Source: Cannabis sativa (taxonomy: Eukaryota; Streptophyta; Magnoliopsida; Rosales; Cannabaceae). Taken from it: 64,000 nucleotides of DNA. Shown piece after piece: positions 34,301-45,064 of this stretch; the stretch's first letter is position 1, and every line of letters begins with the position of its first letter. A program made the position numbers and the translations under genes. The stretch is taken from assembly GCF_029168945.1 (NCBI RefSeq), contig NC_083605.1:22705280-22769279 (forward strand), written 5' to 3'. The notes beneath the pieces were generated by a model that ran no database searches, was not told where the DNA came from, and saw nothing but the letters and a program-made list of their open reading frames with translations.

Positions 34301-35419
34301 TTGAAGTTTCTGAATGGAATTATTTCGTCGACGAGCTGAAGCCGAAGCATGAAAAAACTTGCTGTTGTTATCCCCATCTTGAAGCCACAACTGCTTTGAT
34401 CTTTGGCGCCAAAAAACTTCCCGCTGTGCATAAGTTTCAACCAAGTTCAGTTTTGCTTGTTTGAAGTTCGTAATAGACAAATCATCTCGCCCAAACTTCC
34501 AGCGCTTCATCTCCTTCTTCCAACGCATGATTCTTTCTTTAAAGTTTCCTGTATATTCCTTTCCCCAGCCCTGTAACTGAGCACTACAAGCAGCCACTTT
34601 CCTTTGAATATCACTCTCAACACAGCCCTCCCAACTGTCCTTCACCAGCTGCATACACATGGGCTCCCGCAACCAGGCATTTTCAAATTTGAACCTTCCA
34701 ATCGTAGAAGTTGGAAGCTCAGTCGTTAAGTCCATAAAGATCGGACAATGGTCCGATGTTGAGACTTCCATATTAAAAAGTTTGGCAGCAGAGAACATAT
34801 CAAGCCAAGCTTGATTAACCAAACCCCTATCAAGTCGCACTTCGATCCAATTATCCGTCCCTCTACCCCTCTCCCAAGTGAAAGGATAGCCACATAAGTC
34901 CATGTCCTGCAAACCACTATCCGTTAGGGCCTGTTGAAACCCCTGAATCAAAAAATCAGGGTAGCGATTGCCACCTTTTTTATCATCATGAGAACTCACA
35001 TTGTTTAGATCCCCCATTACACACCAAGGAAGATTAGAACTAGCAGAAAGAGAGCGAAGTAAGTCCCAAGTAGCCTTTCTTTTGCTACGATTTGGCTCAC
35101 CATAGAGGCCAGTAAACCTCCATTTGCTTTGTCCCACAACATTAACCTCCATATCAATATAATTTTCTGCAAACCGAATAAGAGAGGCTTCGTTTTCATG
35201 TCTCCAAAGAAGAGCAATGCCTCCACTTCTGCCCCTCACATCAACAGCAAACATTCCATCAAATCCCAGAGAAATTCGAACCTTTTCCACTTGGTCATGT
35301 CTACAAAGTGTTTCACAAAGAAATACAAAGTTGGGCTTCTTTTGGACCACAATATCCTTTAGGAATTGAACATTCCATGGGTTCCCAAGCCCATGGCAAT
35401 TCCATGATAAAAGACTCAT
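31339..35419 (-). pseudogene. LINE ORF2: endonuclease, reverse transcriptase, RNase H
   Basis: Starts MSLLSWNCHGLGN at an ATG overlapping the ORF1 stop. Domains in order: AP-type endonuclease (CET, GDLNN, SDHCPI), reverse transcriptase (SPGPDG, FRPIALCNVLYK, RQGDPLSPYLF, FADD), a zinc-finger-like zf-RVT segment (CPVCNEEYETIFH) and a C-terminal RNase H domain (KVNVDGALF, ESDSLLCVQAI). It nicks target DNA and copies LINE RNA in place. Two defects only: a length change in an A10 run (33932-33941) that shifts frame after VLIPKKK, and a TGA at 32645-32647 replacing a Trp codon. Each could be undone by a single change, so it is a recent casualty. Confidence 0.93.
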
Positions 35420-36627
35420 AATGGTAGGTGGGCCTGGAAACCAGAGCCCACCAAATCCACATTTTTTGAATCCATTTGAACTTGGGCCTTATTCTTTCCT
35501 TCTAAAGTGTCTTCAGAAATTACACCACTGCCCATCTCAGTTCTACGCCTTTTTGAATCAATAACCATAAGGCAATCTTCCTCAACATTAATGTCCTTAT
35601 TTTCCCCACAATTAGTGCCAGTCAACTCTCCTATTACTTCAATTGTTGATACACCCTTCTGTCTATTAGCTGCCTCTTTATTACTTGATTCGTGTCCCAC
35701 GATTTTCTCCTTCATCACAGCTGCTTGAGTAGGATGAGGATACGACATTAATTGTCCCACCGGAGCTGTTCTGGAAGCATGATCTGAGCTCGGCTGGTCT
35801 GAATCCGTCTGGCATTCCTCCATAACCACTCTGAATTGTTTCAGCCATTTCTTGCCAATCATATGGCTGGTACGTTTTGGTTTGACTCTCATCCAATCCC
35901 CATAAGGTTTAACCAATGATTCGGTTGTTATATCAAAACGTCGTGGGCAGAAATTTTCAGAGTGTCCCATAATCCCACATATGAAACAAAAAATAGGGAG
36001 ATGTTCATATTTGAAATTCGTCCAAAACTCGACCCCAGCAGTATTCCGAAGCCTCATACGTCTTTTGAGAGGCTTATTGACATCTATAGTGACTCGTACT
36101 CGAAGAAAGTCCCTCCAAAGGCCCAAGAAATTTTTCTCATCAGATTCCACAAATTTGCCAATGTAGTTCGCTACATCTTTAGCCACTGTAGCTGTTCGAA
36201 ACCCCGACCGTAAGTCATGCAGTTGTACCCAAAAATCCACCTCATTCAGAGCTACCAATCTGGGATTCTCTCCAGGCTTCAATCTTGTAAACACCAGAAG
36301 AAACTTATTGAAAGTCCATGGACTCCGATCAATTACGCTTTTGATGTCAATTTCGTGATAAAATTGAAACAAATAACGATTTGTATCTAATTCCTTAACA
36401 AACATACCTTTTCCCGGTTTCCATAACGAGGCCAATAGATGTTGCATAGCATCAAAATCGATTGACCTCTCTGTTAAAAACCTTCCTACAAGGCACCATC
36501 GGTCGTCATAGTCTTTCTCAGTTTGGTCATTAGTGTCATAATCCAAAACAGCCTCCGATTCTTCATCAAGCCATATATTGTATCCATCCTCCTCTTCCAC
36601 CAGTCCTTGCCGACTACTAGAAGCCAT
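35416..36627 (-). CDS. LINE ORF1: RNA-binding gag-like protein
   Basis: 403 residues from an ATG at 36627 (MASSSRQG); a longer frame upstream uses no ATG. The N-terminal half matches the DUF4283 type (WCLVGRFLTER, WTFNKFLLVF, DFWVQLHDL). It is followed by a zinc knuckle CFICGIMGHSENFC near residues 214-227. The C-terminal third is low complexity and polar. It would bind LINE RNA to form a ribonucleoprotein. It appears intact. The stop TGA overlaps the ORF2 ATG. Confidence 0.92.
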   Translation of the reverse strand: MASSSRQGLVEEEDGYNIWLDEESEAVLDYDTNDQTEKDYDDRWCLVGRFLTERSIDFDAMQHLLASLWKPGKGMFVKELDTNRYLFQFYHEIDIKSVIDRSPWTFNKFLLVFTRLKPGENPRLVALNEVDFWVQLHDLRSGFRTATVAKDVANYIGKFVESDEKNFLGLWRDFLRVRVTIDVNKPLKRRMRLRNTAGVEFWTNFKYEHLPIFCFICGIMGHSENFCPRRFDITTESLVKPYGDWMRVKPKRTSHMIGKKWLKQFRVVMEECQTDSDQPSSDHASRTAPVGQLMSYPHPTQAAVMKEKIVGHESSNKEAANRQKGVSTIEVIGELTGTNCGENKDINVEEDCLMVIDSKRRRTEMGSGVISEDTLEGKNKAQVQMDSKNVDLVGSGFQAHLPL

Positions 36628-36788
36628 GATAAACACAAATGCTACCAAAAGAAGACAAAAAAGAACTTTTTCAATAAGAAACAGAACCCACAGAATAATA
36701 TTTCTCTAGAAGAAAGAGAACACAACCATGTCACAGGACAAGACAGAGCAAGTTTATTTTTTGCTTTCTGTGTGTTATAACAAAATTT

Positions 36789-37636
36789 AAAAGGTAGCAA
36801 AATATCTTATTTCTATTCAAAATATCATGATTATAGTTATCTTATTTTAAATTTAAATAAGGTCAAATTATTTAAGAAAAATATTTAATTTAAAAATTTA
36901 ATATCTGACCATAAATTTAAAAATAAGATAAAATATAATCAAATTTAAAAATAAGATAAAAAATCAAGCAAAAAGATAGATATTTACTTGTTTTCAAATT
37001 CAAATTACACTAATATCTAAGATTAATTTAAAAAAAAAATCAAATTAATTTATTTCTGATATTAGAATTGAAAATTGAAAAATAAAAATCTAAATACAAA
37101 ACTACACAAAAAATCAGAAGTTAAATCCATGAAATAGCATGAAAAATCGAAGAAAAACGAAAAAAAAAAATGCGAGTTCTACGGACAGTATGCTAAGCAT
37201 ACTGCCCGCGCGCGCAAATGGGAGTGCATGGCCGAGATCCCTCGGTGCAGGAGGCTGCACGCAGCCTGTTCCGCGCGCACATGGACGAGTTTCAGACAAG
37301 AAATTCAGTCGAGCACTGTCTGAACGCGTGCTGTCCGAGGGTGTCACCCTCGTCCGCGCGCGTGGCCTGTTGCACGACCCTGATTTTTTCCGAAACTTCA
37401 AAAAATCATAACTAATTCAAATTAAATCGAAATTGAGTTTTGTAAAAAAGTAAATTGCTTAATTTTTTCCATACTATCCAATTAAAATAATTCCAGAAAC
37501 AGAATTTCAATTATTTTTCACGAAAATTCACAAACATCAATCAATCATCATACAACACACAACACAACATGAAACCATCCAAAACACAAACAAATCGTTT
37601 TAAAGTCCAAATTTCTTGCAAGCAAATCAATTACCA
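36789..37636 (-). other. copia-A leader region with GC-rich hairpin block
   Basis: AT-rich sequence between the LINE and the primer site. Inside it lies a sharply GC-rich stretch at 37171-37385 made of successive hairpins and CGCGCGC boxes (listed separately). No gene seen; the small frames there are shadows of the repeat. Confidence 0.75.
37186..37362. repeat. Run of five hairpins with CGCGCG boxes
   Basis: Stems: CAGTATGC/GCATACTG (37186-37204), CCGAG/CTCGG (37232-37245), AGGCTGC/GCAGCCT (37252-37267), TTCAGACA/TGTCTGAA (37291-37324) and CGAGGGTG/CACCCTCG with a one-base loop (37336-37352). CCCGCGCGCGC, CCGCGCGCAC and CCGCGCGCG follow the first, third and fifth stems. The neighbouring DNA is strongly AT-rich. 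Confidence 0.85.
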
Positions 37637-37650
37637 TGGCTCTGATACCA
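37637..37650 (-). other. copia-A primer binding site
   Basis: TGGTATCAGAGCCA on the minus strand, next to the 5' LTR, matches the 3' end of initiator tRNA-Met. Confidence 0.92.
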
Positions 37651-37652
37651 GT

Positions 37653-39534
37653 TGTTGGAATTTATTTTACCAGGATCTTAGATCTACTCACAAGTATGTT
37701 GTTTAACACCCTCAATATGAACTTTCTAAAACGATAAATAAACACATATAAAGTTAAGAAAACCTTACATTGGGTGCAGCGGAATATAATGACTCCTTCC
37801 GTTTAGATATCTAGCCCTTGATTCCTTTCTGTAGCAGAGCATTATCAATATCTGAACCTGGATCTCTTTCTCTCCTTCCTTTAATGCTGAATCTCCTTCT
37901 TGATGGATGGTTTTCCACAGTCTTACACACTATGATTGAGATACCACTTGATGTGTGTGGGCACTCACTCATTCACTCAAGGATTTCGAAAATTTAGAGA
38001 AGAAAACAGAGAAGGTGATTTCGGCTATAGAGAATAGGAGGCTCAATTTCATCTGACAAAGTTCAAGTGTGAATGAGAGCCATCACTATCTATTTATAGG
38101 TAACCACCTAGGTTTAAGTTAGAATTATTTGGCATTAAAATAATGAAAAAATAAATGATAAAACCCTATAAGTGTGGCCGGCCATGGGCCTTGGATAATG
38201 GGCCTCACTTATGCAATTTTGCTGTTTTATCATTTATGCATCTCGTTTTCTCAAAAACGCCAATTTTCAAATTCAACCATTTAAATGCCAATTCTAATTA
38301 TTTAATAACTAAAAATTAATTATTAAATAATATTGTCATTTAGTATATTTATTAATAAGACATATAAAGTCTCTTAATTAATAAATAAACCTAGAATCTC
38401 TTTTCTTTACAATTTTGCCCTTGCTTAGTGAAAATTCGCAAAGTAGACATAGTCTAACTTTAAAATTATAATTGGTTAATCAAAATCAATTAACTGAGTC
38501 TTACAAGCAGTATGGTCTCAACTAGTATGGGGACCATGGGTCTATATATCCGAGCTTCCAATAAGCAGATCAAGAATTTATATCTTAAATTCACTGACTT
38601 ATTAATTCTTCGTTGAATCCACGCATAGAACTTAGAATTGCACTCTCAGTATATAGAATGCTCTATATGTTCCACGATATAGACACGTCATTAGTTATCC
38701 ATTATTATAACCCTAATGTGATCAATGATCCTCTATATAGATGATTTACACTGTAAAGGGATCAAATTACCGTAACACCCTACAATGTATTTTATCCTTA
38801 AAACACTTAACCCTGTATAAATGATATTTCAACTAAGTGAAATGAGATCTCCACCATTTATTTTCGTTTGGTTAAGCTCGAAGGAAATCATCCTTTACTT
38901 TCTATTCGCCAGATAGAAGCTATCGATTCCATATTTATGTTAGCGCTCCCACTCAATTGCACTACCGTGTTCCCAAAGTGTACGTATCACCCTGACCCAA
39001 TAGTAGGCTTAACTAACAAATCAAAGAACACGAATAACACTCTTGAGATTGAACCTAATCATATCAGGATTAAGATCATTTGATCTAGGATCAATAGGTG
39101 ATATTGAATTGAATAGATATTACGGTAAATTCTAATATATCTAATCAAAGTTCAATATCGGTCCCTTCCGATGTATACTTTATACATCCGATGCTGGTAA
39201 ACTTTGCCAATGTCCTGGAAAGGACATAACACTTATCCAAGGTGTAAGAATACCTATTGCTGATTATACCATGTCAGTCTAAATCCAGTGTTCTGACAAA
39301 TCAGGGAATAAACTTTCGAACGTATAATTAAGATTATATTCCACTGTGTTTACAACACTATAATCATTAACAAATTGATATGTTCTAGACTTAAATAGAA
39401 TTCATACATTATGTACATATAATCATGAAATAAATCATGTGAACCATGCAACATTAAATGTTATTTCTAATCTATATTAATAAGTAAATCTGATTATATT
39501 AAAATGAGTTTTATTTAGGGCATAAAACCCAACA
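37653..39534 (-). repeat. copia-A 5' LTR
   Basis: TGTTGGAATTTATTTTACC to GGGCATAAAACCCAACA on the plus strand, very similar to 23996-25877. Followed by the CTTTA duplication and the resumed gypsy-3 integrase. Confidence 0.94.
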
Positions 39535-40665
39535 CTTTACCCATGATCCCTCAAAGTCAAGCACACATGCCTGAAGCATGTCTTCTAGGATTTGTATCGT
39601 TCTCTCGGATTGCCCATTCGTCTGAGGATGAAAAGTTGTGCTGAACTTTAACTGAGTACCCATAGCTCAATGTAGACTTTCCCAGAATCTTAATGTAAAC
39701 TTTGGATCTCTATCTGACACAATGGACTTTGGGACACCATGAAGACGAACAATTTCTCTGACATATAACTCAACATACTGGTCAATGGAGAAATTCGTCT
39801 GAACATGTAAAAAGTGAGCCGACTTTGTAAACCTGTCCACTATGACCCACACAGAGTCAAATTGTCCCGTGGTTCTAGGCATACCTACCACGAAGTCCAT
39901 AGCGATGTCCTCCCATTTCCACTCAGATATATTTAGTGGTTGTAGCAACCTTGCAGGTTGTTGGTGCTCAGCTTTCACTTGCTGACACGTAAGGCACTTT
40001 GTAACATATTTAGCGATGTCATTCTTCATGCCTGGCCACCAGAATATGGCTTTCAGGTCTTGATACATCTTTTTCGACCCTGAATGAACTGAATAAGGGG
40101 TTGTGTGAGACTCATCTATGATCTCTTCCTTGATGTTCTCATCCATGGGCACACAAATTTGATTCCCAAATCTCAACATTTCCGTTTCATCCACTGAGAA
40201 GTCACTAGCCTTCCCAGCCGAAACCCTAGCTCGGGTTTTTATCAATTCAAAATCTTGCTTTTGTGCTTCTTTAATTCCCTCTAAAAGAGTGGATTGCAGG
40301 GTAATATTAGCCAATTGCCCCACAACCAACTCAATCTGAGCTCGAGTCATTTCATTTGCTAGCTGTTGGGAGATTTGCTTCACAGTATACAACTGACTCT
40401 GACCTTTTCTACTCAAAGCGTCAGCAACCACGTTGGCCTTATCAGGGTGATAAAGGATCTCACAGTCATAATCCTTTACCAACTCCAACCAACGCCTCTA
40501 CCTCATATTCAAGTCCTTCTGGGTAAAGAAGTATTTTAGACTTTTATGATCAATGTATATCTCACATTTCTCGCCATAAAGGTAATGTCGCCAAATCTTT
40601 AGCGCAAATACCACTGGTGCGAGTTTTAGGTCGTGAGTAGGGTACCTCTGCTCGTACACCTTTAA
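39535..40665 (-). pseudogene. pol: gypsy-3 integrase core and RNase H end
   Basis: The open frame 39667-40488 (273 residues) reads from the RNase H tail ([17 protein letters not shown]) through the HHCC domain (HTTPYSVHSG, CLTC) into the integrase core ([19 protein letters not shown]). It is more diverged from gypsy-1 and gypsy-2 than they are from each other, so it is a separate family of the same lineage. The [13 protein letters not shown] RNase H segment lies at 40489-40665 with a stop and a frame change. Confidence 0.87.
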
Positions 40666-41200
40666 CTACCGAGAAGCATAAGCTATTACCCTCCCAGCCT
40701 GCATAAGCACACAGCCGAGACCCTGTCTCGAGGCATCACAATATACCACAAACTTTTCCTTATCTGAAGGAAGAGTTAGTACGGGAGCAGTAATCAAGCG
40801 TTGCTTTAACTCCAGGAAACTTTTCTCACACCGATCAGTCCAAACAAACTTCTGGTTCTTCCGGGCAGCTCCGTTAAGGGTACAACAATCTTTGAAAAAA
40901 TCCTCAACGAACCGACGATAATAACCAACCAAACCCAGAAAACTTCTAACCTCTATTGCTGATTTCGGTGCTGGCCAATCTCGAACAGCTTTAATTTTGG
41001 CCGGATCCACCATGATCCCGTCTTTATCCACTATGTGCCCCAAAAATGAGACACGAGATAACTAGAATTCACACTTTTTTGAATTTAGCATAAAGCTTGT
41101 GATCGCGTAACCTTTGGAAAACCGCTATGAAATGCAATTCATGCCTTTCTTCTAATTCAGAATACACCAAGATGTCATTCATAAACATGATTACACATCT
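40666..41200 (-). pseudogene. pol: gypsy-3 RT remnant and RNase H start
   Basis: The frame 40666-41043 gives [28 protein letters not shown] and [13 protein letters not shown]. To the right, 41044-41200 holds the end of the RT palm, where the catalytic motif reads FMND instead of FIDD; one acidic residue is lost by a G-to-A type change. The fingers of the RT and the whole protease are missing. The sequence passes directly to the tail of gag. Confidence 0.85.
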
Positions 41201-41229
41201 GATTCATATAGTCCATATCAAATATAGTA

Positions 41230-42876
41230 TGCAACCTTGGCCCGTCATTCACCCTGATGGTATTCTTGCATTTTGAATACTCTAGATATGATCTGGAAAA
41301 GAATCCGTGACCTTGACGGCCACTTTAATTTCCCCGAAGCTTTCTATTACCCCCTGATGCTCTGGAAGCCTCAGCCTTCCGTTTGTGCTCAGGGTTGCCA
41401 CTGTCGGTCCCCTTACTGATATTACCACTAGAAAGAGGATTTGATACCGTGACGGCATCCCTTACAGCCTGCTCTTAATTACTTGCTGCTTGGGCTCCTC
41501 AGCAATTAAGGCCAAGTCTACCACTCTCTTATACAGAGTGTCATGTGATGTGGTAATTTTCAAGTCCCGACTGATTGTAGCATTCAGTCCTCGAACATAC
41601 TTCTGCTTTCTGGTGAAATCTGTAGGCACCAGATCACCAGAAAATTTAGATAACCGATAGAATTCCAAAGTATACTCGGCCACAGACATTTTCCCCTGAG
41701 TCAACTTCACAAAGTCTTCTCGATGTGAAGTCCTTACAACAACATTATAAAACTTTTCCTCAAAAAGTTTCTTGAACTCTTCCCGTGTCATCACACTGAC
41801 ATCTCGAGTTTGATTCACTATATCCCACCAGACGCGGGCATGATCTTGAAACATAAAGGCCGCACTGTCACCCCCATATTATCGAGGATACGGATAACAG
41901 TGCTCATCTACTGATCAGCTAGGGGTGTGCAGAAAGTCATTCAATCCAATCCCAACCGACCGTTCCAATCCCAACCGATCCAATAGAATCGGATATCCAA
42001 TCATAATTGGATCGGATCGGATGCAAATTTTAAAAATCCAATTGGATCGGATCGGATGTTGGATGAGACATCCGATCCAATGGATAACCGAACCGATCCA
42101 ATCCAATATCATCCAATGTCCATCCAATCATATTTAATATTTATAATTTTATATATTTAATTATTTTATATATTATTTTATCATCTATGTTAGATTATTA
42201 GGTTTTAAATTATGTTTTTTCATATATATATATATATTTTTAATGAAATTAGCCTAAATAGTGGCTAAAATGGATTGGATACATCATGAGATCTATTGGA
42301 TGGATCCAATCCAATCCAATAAAAAACCAGTTAGAGCATCCAATGGATGGAACCGATCCAATCCAATACATCCATTGGATCGGATCGGATTGGATGACTC
42401 AATTCAATTGGATTGGATCGGATGGAAAAATCCAATATCCAATAAATAATTGGATTGGATCGGATGGGTCCAAATCCATTGGATGTGATCCAATGAACAC
42501 CCCTATGATCAACCTTAATAATATCAATACCTCCCAGAAAAGCCGGAGGTTGCAGCTTCACAAACCGCTCAAACACAGAGTCCTAGTGCGGCATAATATA
42601 CACTTGGTTACGCACCACTGGCACAGGAGCTGGTGGTAACCCTTAATTAACTTGGGCAGCTTGTTGCCTTAAACGTTGCAACTCTTCCTCTTGACGAAGT
42701 ATGATACCTCGCATTCCTTAAAACATCTGCTGCCAGTCAGCAAGAGGATTAGCATTGCCAACCCCCGCATTATCCCCCGAATTTTGCGGAGGTGGAGGCG
42801 CTGCTGGTGGATCGGTTCGGGTAGCCCCGGGCTCTACTTGCTCGCCTTGTGGTCTGGATGATTGCGGAGGGTCCAT
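41230..42876 (-). pseudogene. gag: gypsy-3 gag, split by a hAT-like element
   Basis: The gag ATG (MDPPQSSRPQGEQ) is at 42876-42874. A Pro-rich N-terminus follows, then FERFVKLQPPAFLGG, the miniature element at 41920-42505, then the capsid (ARVWWDIV, EEFKKLFEEKFYN, EYTLEFYRLSKF). A basic tail runs to about 41300. Removing the insert restores DIIKVDQ into the following segment, apart from a stop. The zinc knuckle was not seen. Confidence 0.85.
41920..42505. mobile_element. hAT-like miniature inverted-repeat element (586 bp)
   Basis: Terminal inverted repeats TAGGGGTG / CACCCCTA and an 8-bp duplication TGATCAGC (41912-41919) / TGATCAAC (42506-42513), both typical of the hAT superfamily. The interior is made of many short GGATCGGAT / ATCCAATCC words flanking an AT-rich centre (about 42130-42260). 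No transposase frame. Flanking gag sequence is continuous across it. Confidence 0.88.
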
Positions 42877-42878
42877 TA

Positions 42879-44728
42879 TGTTGGGTTTTATGCCCTAAAT
42901 AAAACTCATTTCATATAATCAGATTTACTTATTAATAAAGATCAGAAATAACATTTTATGTTGCATGGTTCACATGATTTATTTCATGATTATATGTATA
43001 TAATGTATGAATTCTTTTTAAGTCCAGAACATATGAGTTTGTTAAAGATTATAGTGTTGTCAGCACAGTGGAATATAATCTTAAGTATATGTTCAAAAGT
43101 TTATTCCCTGATTCGTCAGAACACTGGATTTAGACTGACATGGTATAATCAGCGATACATATTCTTACACCTTGGAAAAGTGTTATGTCTTTTCCAGGAC
43201 ATTGGCAAAGTTTACTAGTATCGGATGTATAGAGTATACATCGGAAGGGACCGATATTGAACTTTGATTAGATATATTAAAATTTATCGTAATATCTATT
43301 CAATTCAATATCACCTGTTGATCCTAGATCAAATGATCTTAATCCTGATATGGTTAGGTTCAATCTCAAGAGTGTTACTCGTGTTCTTTGATTTGTTAGT
43401 TAAGCCTACTTTTGGGTCAGGGTGATACGTACATTTTGGGAACACGGTAATGCAGTTGAGTGGGAGCGCTAACATAAATATGGAATCTATAGCTTCTATC
43501 TGGCAAATAGAAGTAAAGGATGATTTCCTTCGAGCTTAACCAAACGAAGATAAATGGTGGAGATCTCATTTCACTTAGCTGAAATATCATTTATACAGGG
43601 TTAAGTGTTTTAAGGATAAAATACATTGTAGGGTGTTACGGTAATTTAATCTCTTTACAATGTAAATCATCTATATAGTGGATCATTGATCACATTAGGG
43701 TTATAACAATGGATAACTAATGACGTGTCTATATCGTGGAACATATAGAGCGTTTTATATGACTGAGAGTGCAATTCCAAGTTCTAAGTGTGGATTCAAT
43801 GAGGAATTAATAAGTTAGGGAATTTACTTGGTAAATTCGGTTTGACTTATTGGAAGCTCGGTTATATAGACCCATGGTCCCCATACTAGTTGAGACCATA
43901 CTGCTTGTAAGACTCAGTTAATTGATTTTGATTAATCAATTATAATTCTAAAAGTTAGACTATGTCTACTTTATGAATTTTCACTAAGCAAGGGCGAAAT
44001 TGTAAAGAAAAGAGATTTTAGGTTTATTTATTGATTACGAGACTTTATATGTCTAAATTAATAAATATATTATTTGGTAATATTATTTAATAATTATTTC
44101 CAAGTTATTAAATAATTAGAATTGGCATTTAAAAAGGTTAAATTGGAAAATTGGCATTCTTGAGAAAATGGGCATGAATAATAACAAAATGGGAAAGTTG
44201 CAAAGTGAGGACCAATCCCTTTGTATGGCCGGCCCTATGCATATGAAATTCCATTTGTAGTTTCCATTATTTTAATGCCATACAATTCAAACCTAAACCT
44301 AGAGGGTTTTCTATAAATAGAAAGTGTTGGCTTGAGGAAACACACACACATCTTTGATCACTTTGTTTCCCTCAGAAAATGCCTCACACGCCTCTCTCTC
44401 TTTTCTTCTCTATAAATTTCGAAACTTTGAGTGAATGAGTAGTGCCCGCACACATCAAGTGGTATCTCAATCATAGTATGTAAGACTATGGAAATTCTGC
44501 ATCAAAGTAGGAGAAAAGAAGATCCAGGTTCAGATCTTGGTGATGCTCTGCTACAGAAAGGAATCAAGGGCTAGAGATCTGAATGGAAGGAGTCATATTA
44601 TTCCGCTGCACCCACTGTAAGGTTTTCTAACTTTATATGTGTTTATTTTCATTGTTTTAGAATTCATATTAGGTTGTTAATCCAACATACATGATAGTAA
44701 ATAGATCCTGGTAAAATAATTTCCAACA
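42879..44728 (+). mobile_element. Solo copia LTR, plus orientation
   Basis: TGTTGGGTTTTATGCCC to TTTCCAACA, with a perfect TSD CATTA at 42874-42878 and 44729-44733. No internal region or second LTR, so it is the product of LTR-LTR recombination. It is the only member of its family here lying in this direction. The duplicated site includes the start codon of gypsy-3 gag. Confidence 0.94.
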
Positions 44729-45064
44729 CATTACTAGTACCCCAATAATCAACAACCCCTAGCGAGTTAAGCACCAATACCACACTTACACACTTTTTGC
44801 CTTAAACCCTAACTTATCTATTTACCTCATATAAATATTCACTTAATCATATAACATTTAAAGCATGGCATCACATAACACATAAATACTCTAGATGCTT
44901 GCATACTACCTAAAATGGAAAGCGGTAAACAGATGATCACACAACAGTAAAGTATTTACTCTCAATACTTACTGCACCATGAGTCGAGCTTGTCTCTGAC
45001 GATGAATGTACATGCTCAGTCGGTCTACAGGAAGTTTAAAAACCTTGGCGCTCTGATACCAAAT
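44729..45064 (-). other. gypsy-3 leader and primer binding site
   Basis: The minus strand has TGGTATCAGAG (about 45051-45061), three bases from the 5' LTR. The leader runs to the gag start. Confidence 0.9.

Larger units (their letters stand above)
31312..36776 (-). mobile_element. L1-type LINE, full length, minus strand
   Basis: A 12-bp TSD ATAACAAAATTT is at 31300-31311 and 36777-36788. The 3' end on the minus strand is a short A-run after the ORF2 stop. The 5' end carries about 150 bases of leader before ORF1. Contains ORF1 (35416-36627) and ORF2 (31339-35419) overlapping by ATGA. ORF2 has only two disabling changes, so the copy is fairly recent. It inserted into the leader side of copia-A. 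Confidence 0.93.
23996..39534 (-). mobile_element. Ty1/copia element (copia-A) carrying a LINE
   Basis: LTRs at 23996-25877 and 37653-39534, minus orientation. A perfect TSD CTTTA is at 23991-23995 and 39535-39539 within the gypsy-3 integrase. The primer site on the right and the polypurine tract on the left fix the direction. The class call rests on decayed coding matches: an integrase-like LRIDRGGE segment and an RNase H end (RVDI....HYQEF) in the copia position. The internal region holds a full LINE at 31312-36776. The two LTRs are very similar by eye, so the insertion is not old even though the coding region is decayed. It may have been moved by helper proteins. Confidence 0.88.

Noticed and set aside
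37114..37415. Several overlapping frames in the GC-rich block
   Set aside because: Open only because the block is GC-rich. The sequence is better explained by hairpins. No protein similarity recognised.
41925..42576. Frames with NPIQSNPIQ-like repeats in the miniature element
   Set aside because: Low-complexity translation of GGAT/ATCC words. No transposase domain.
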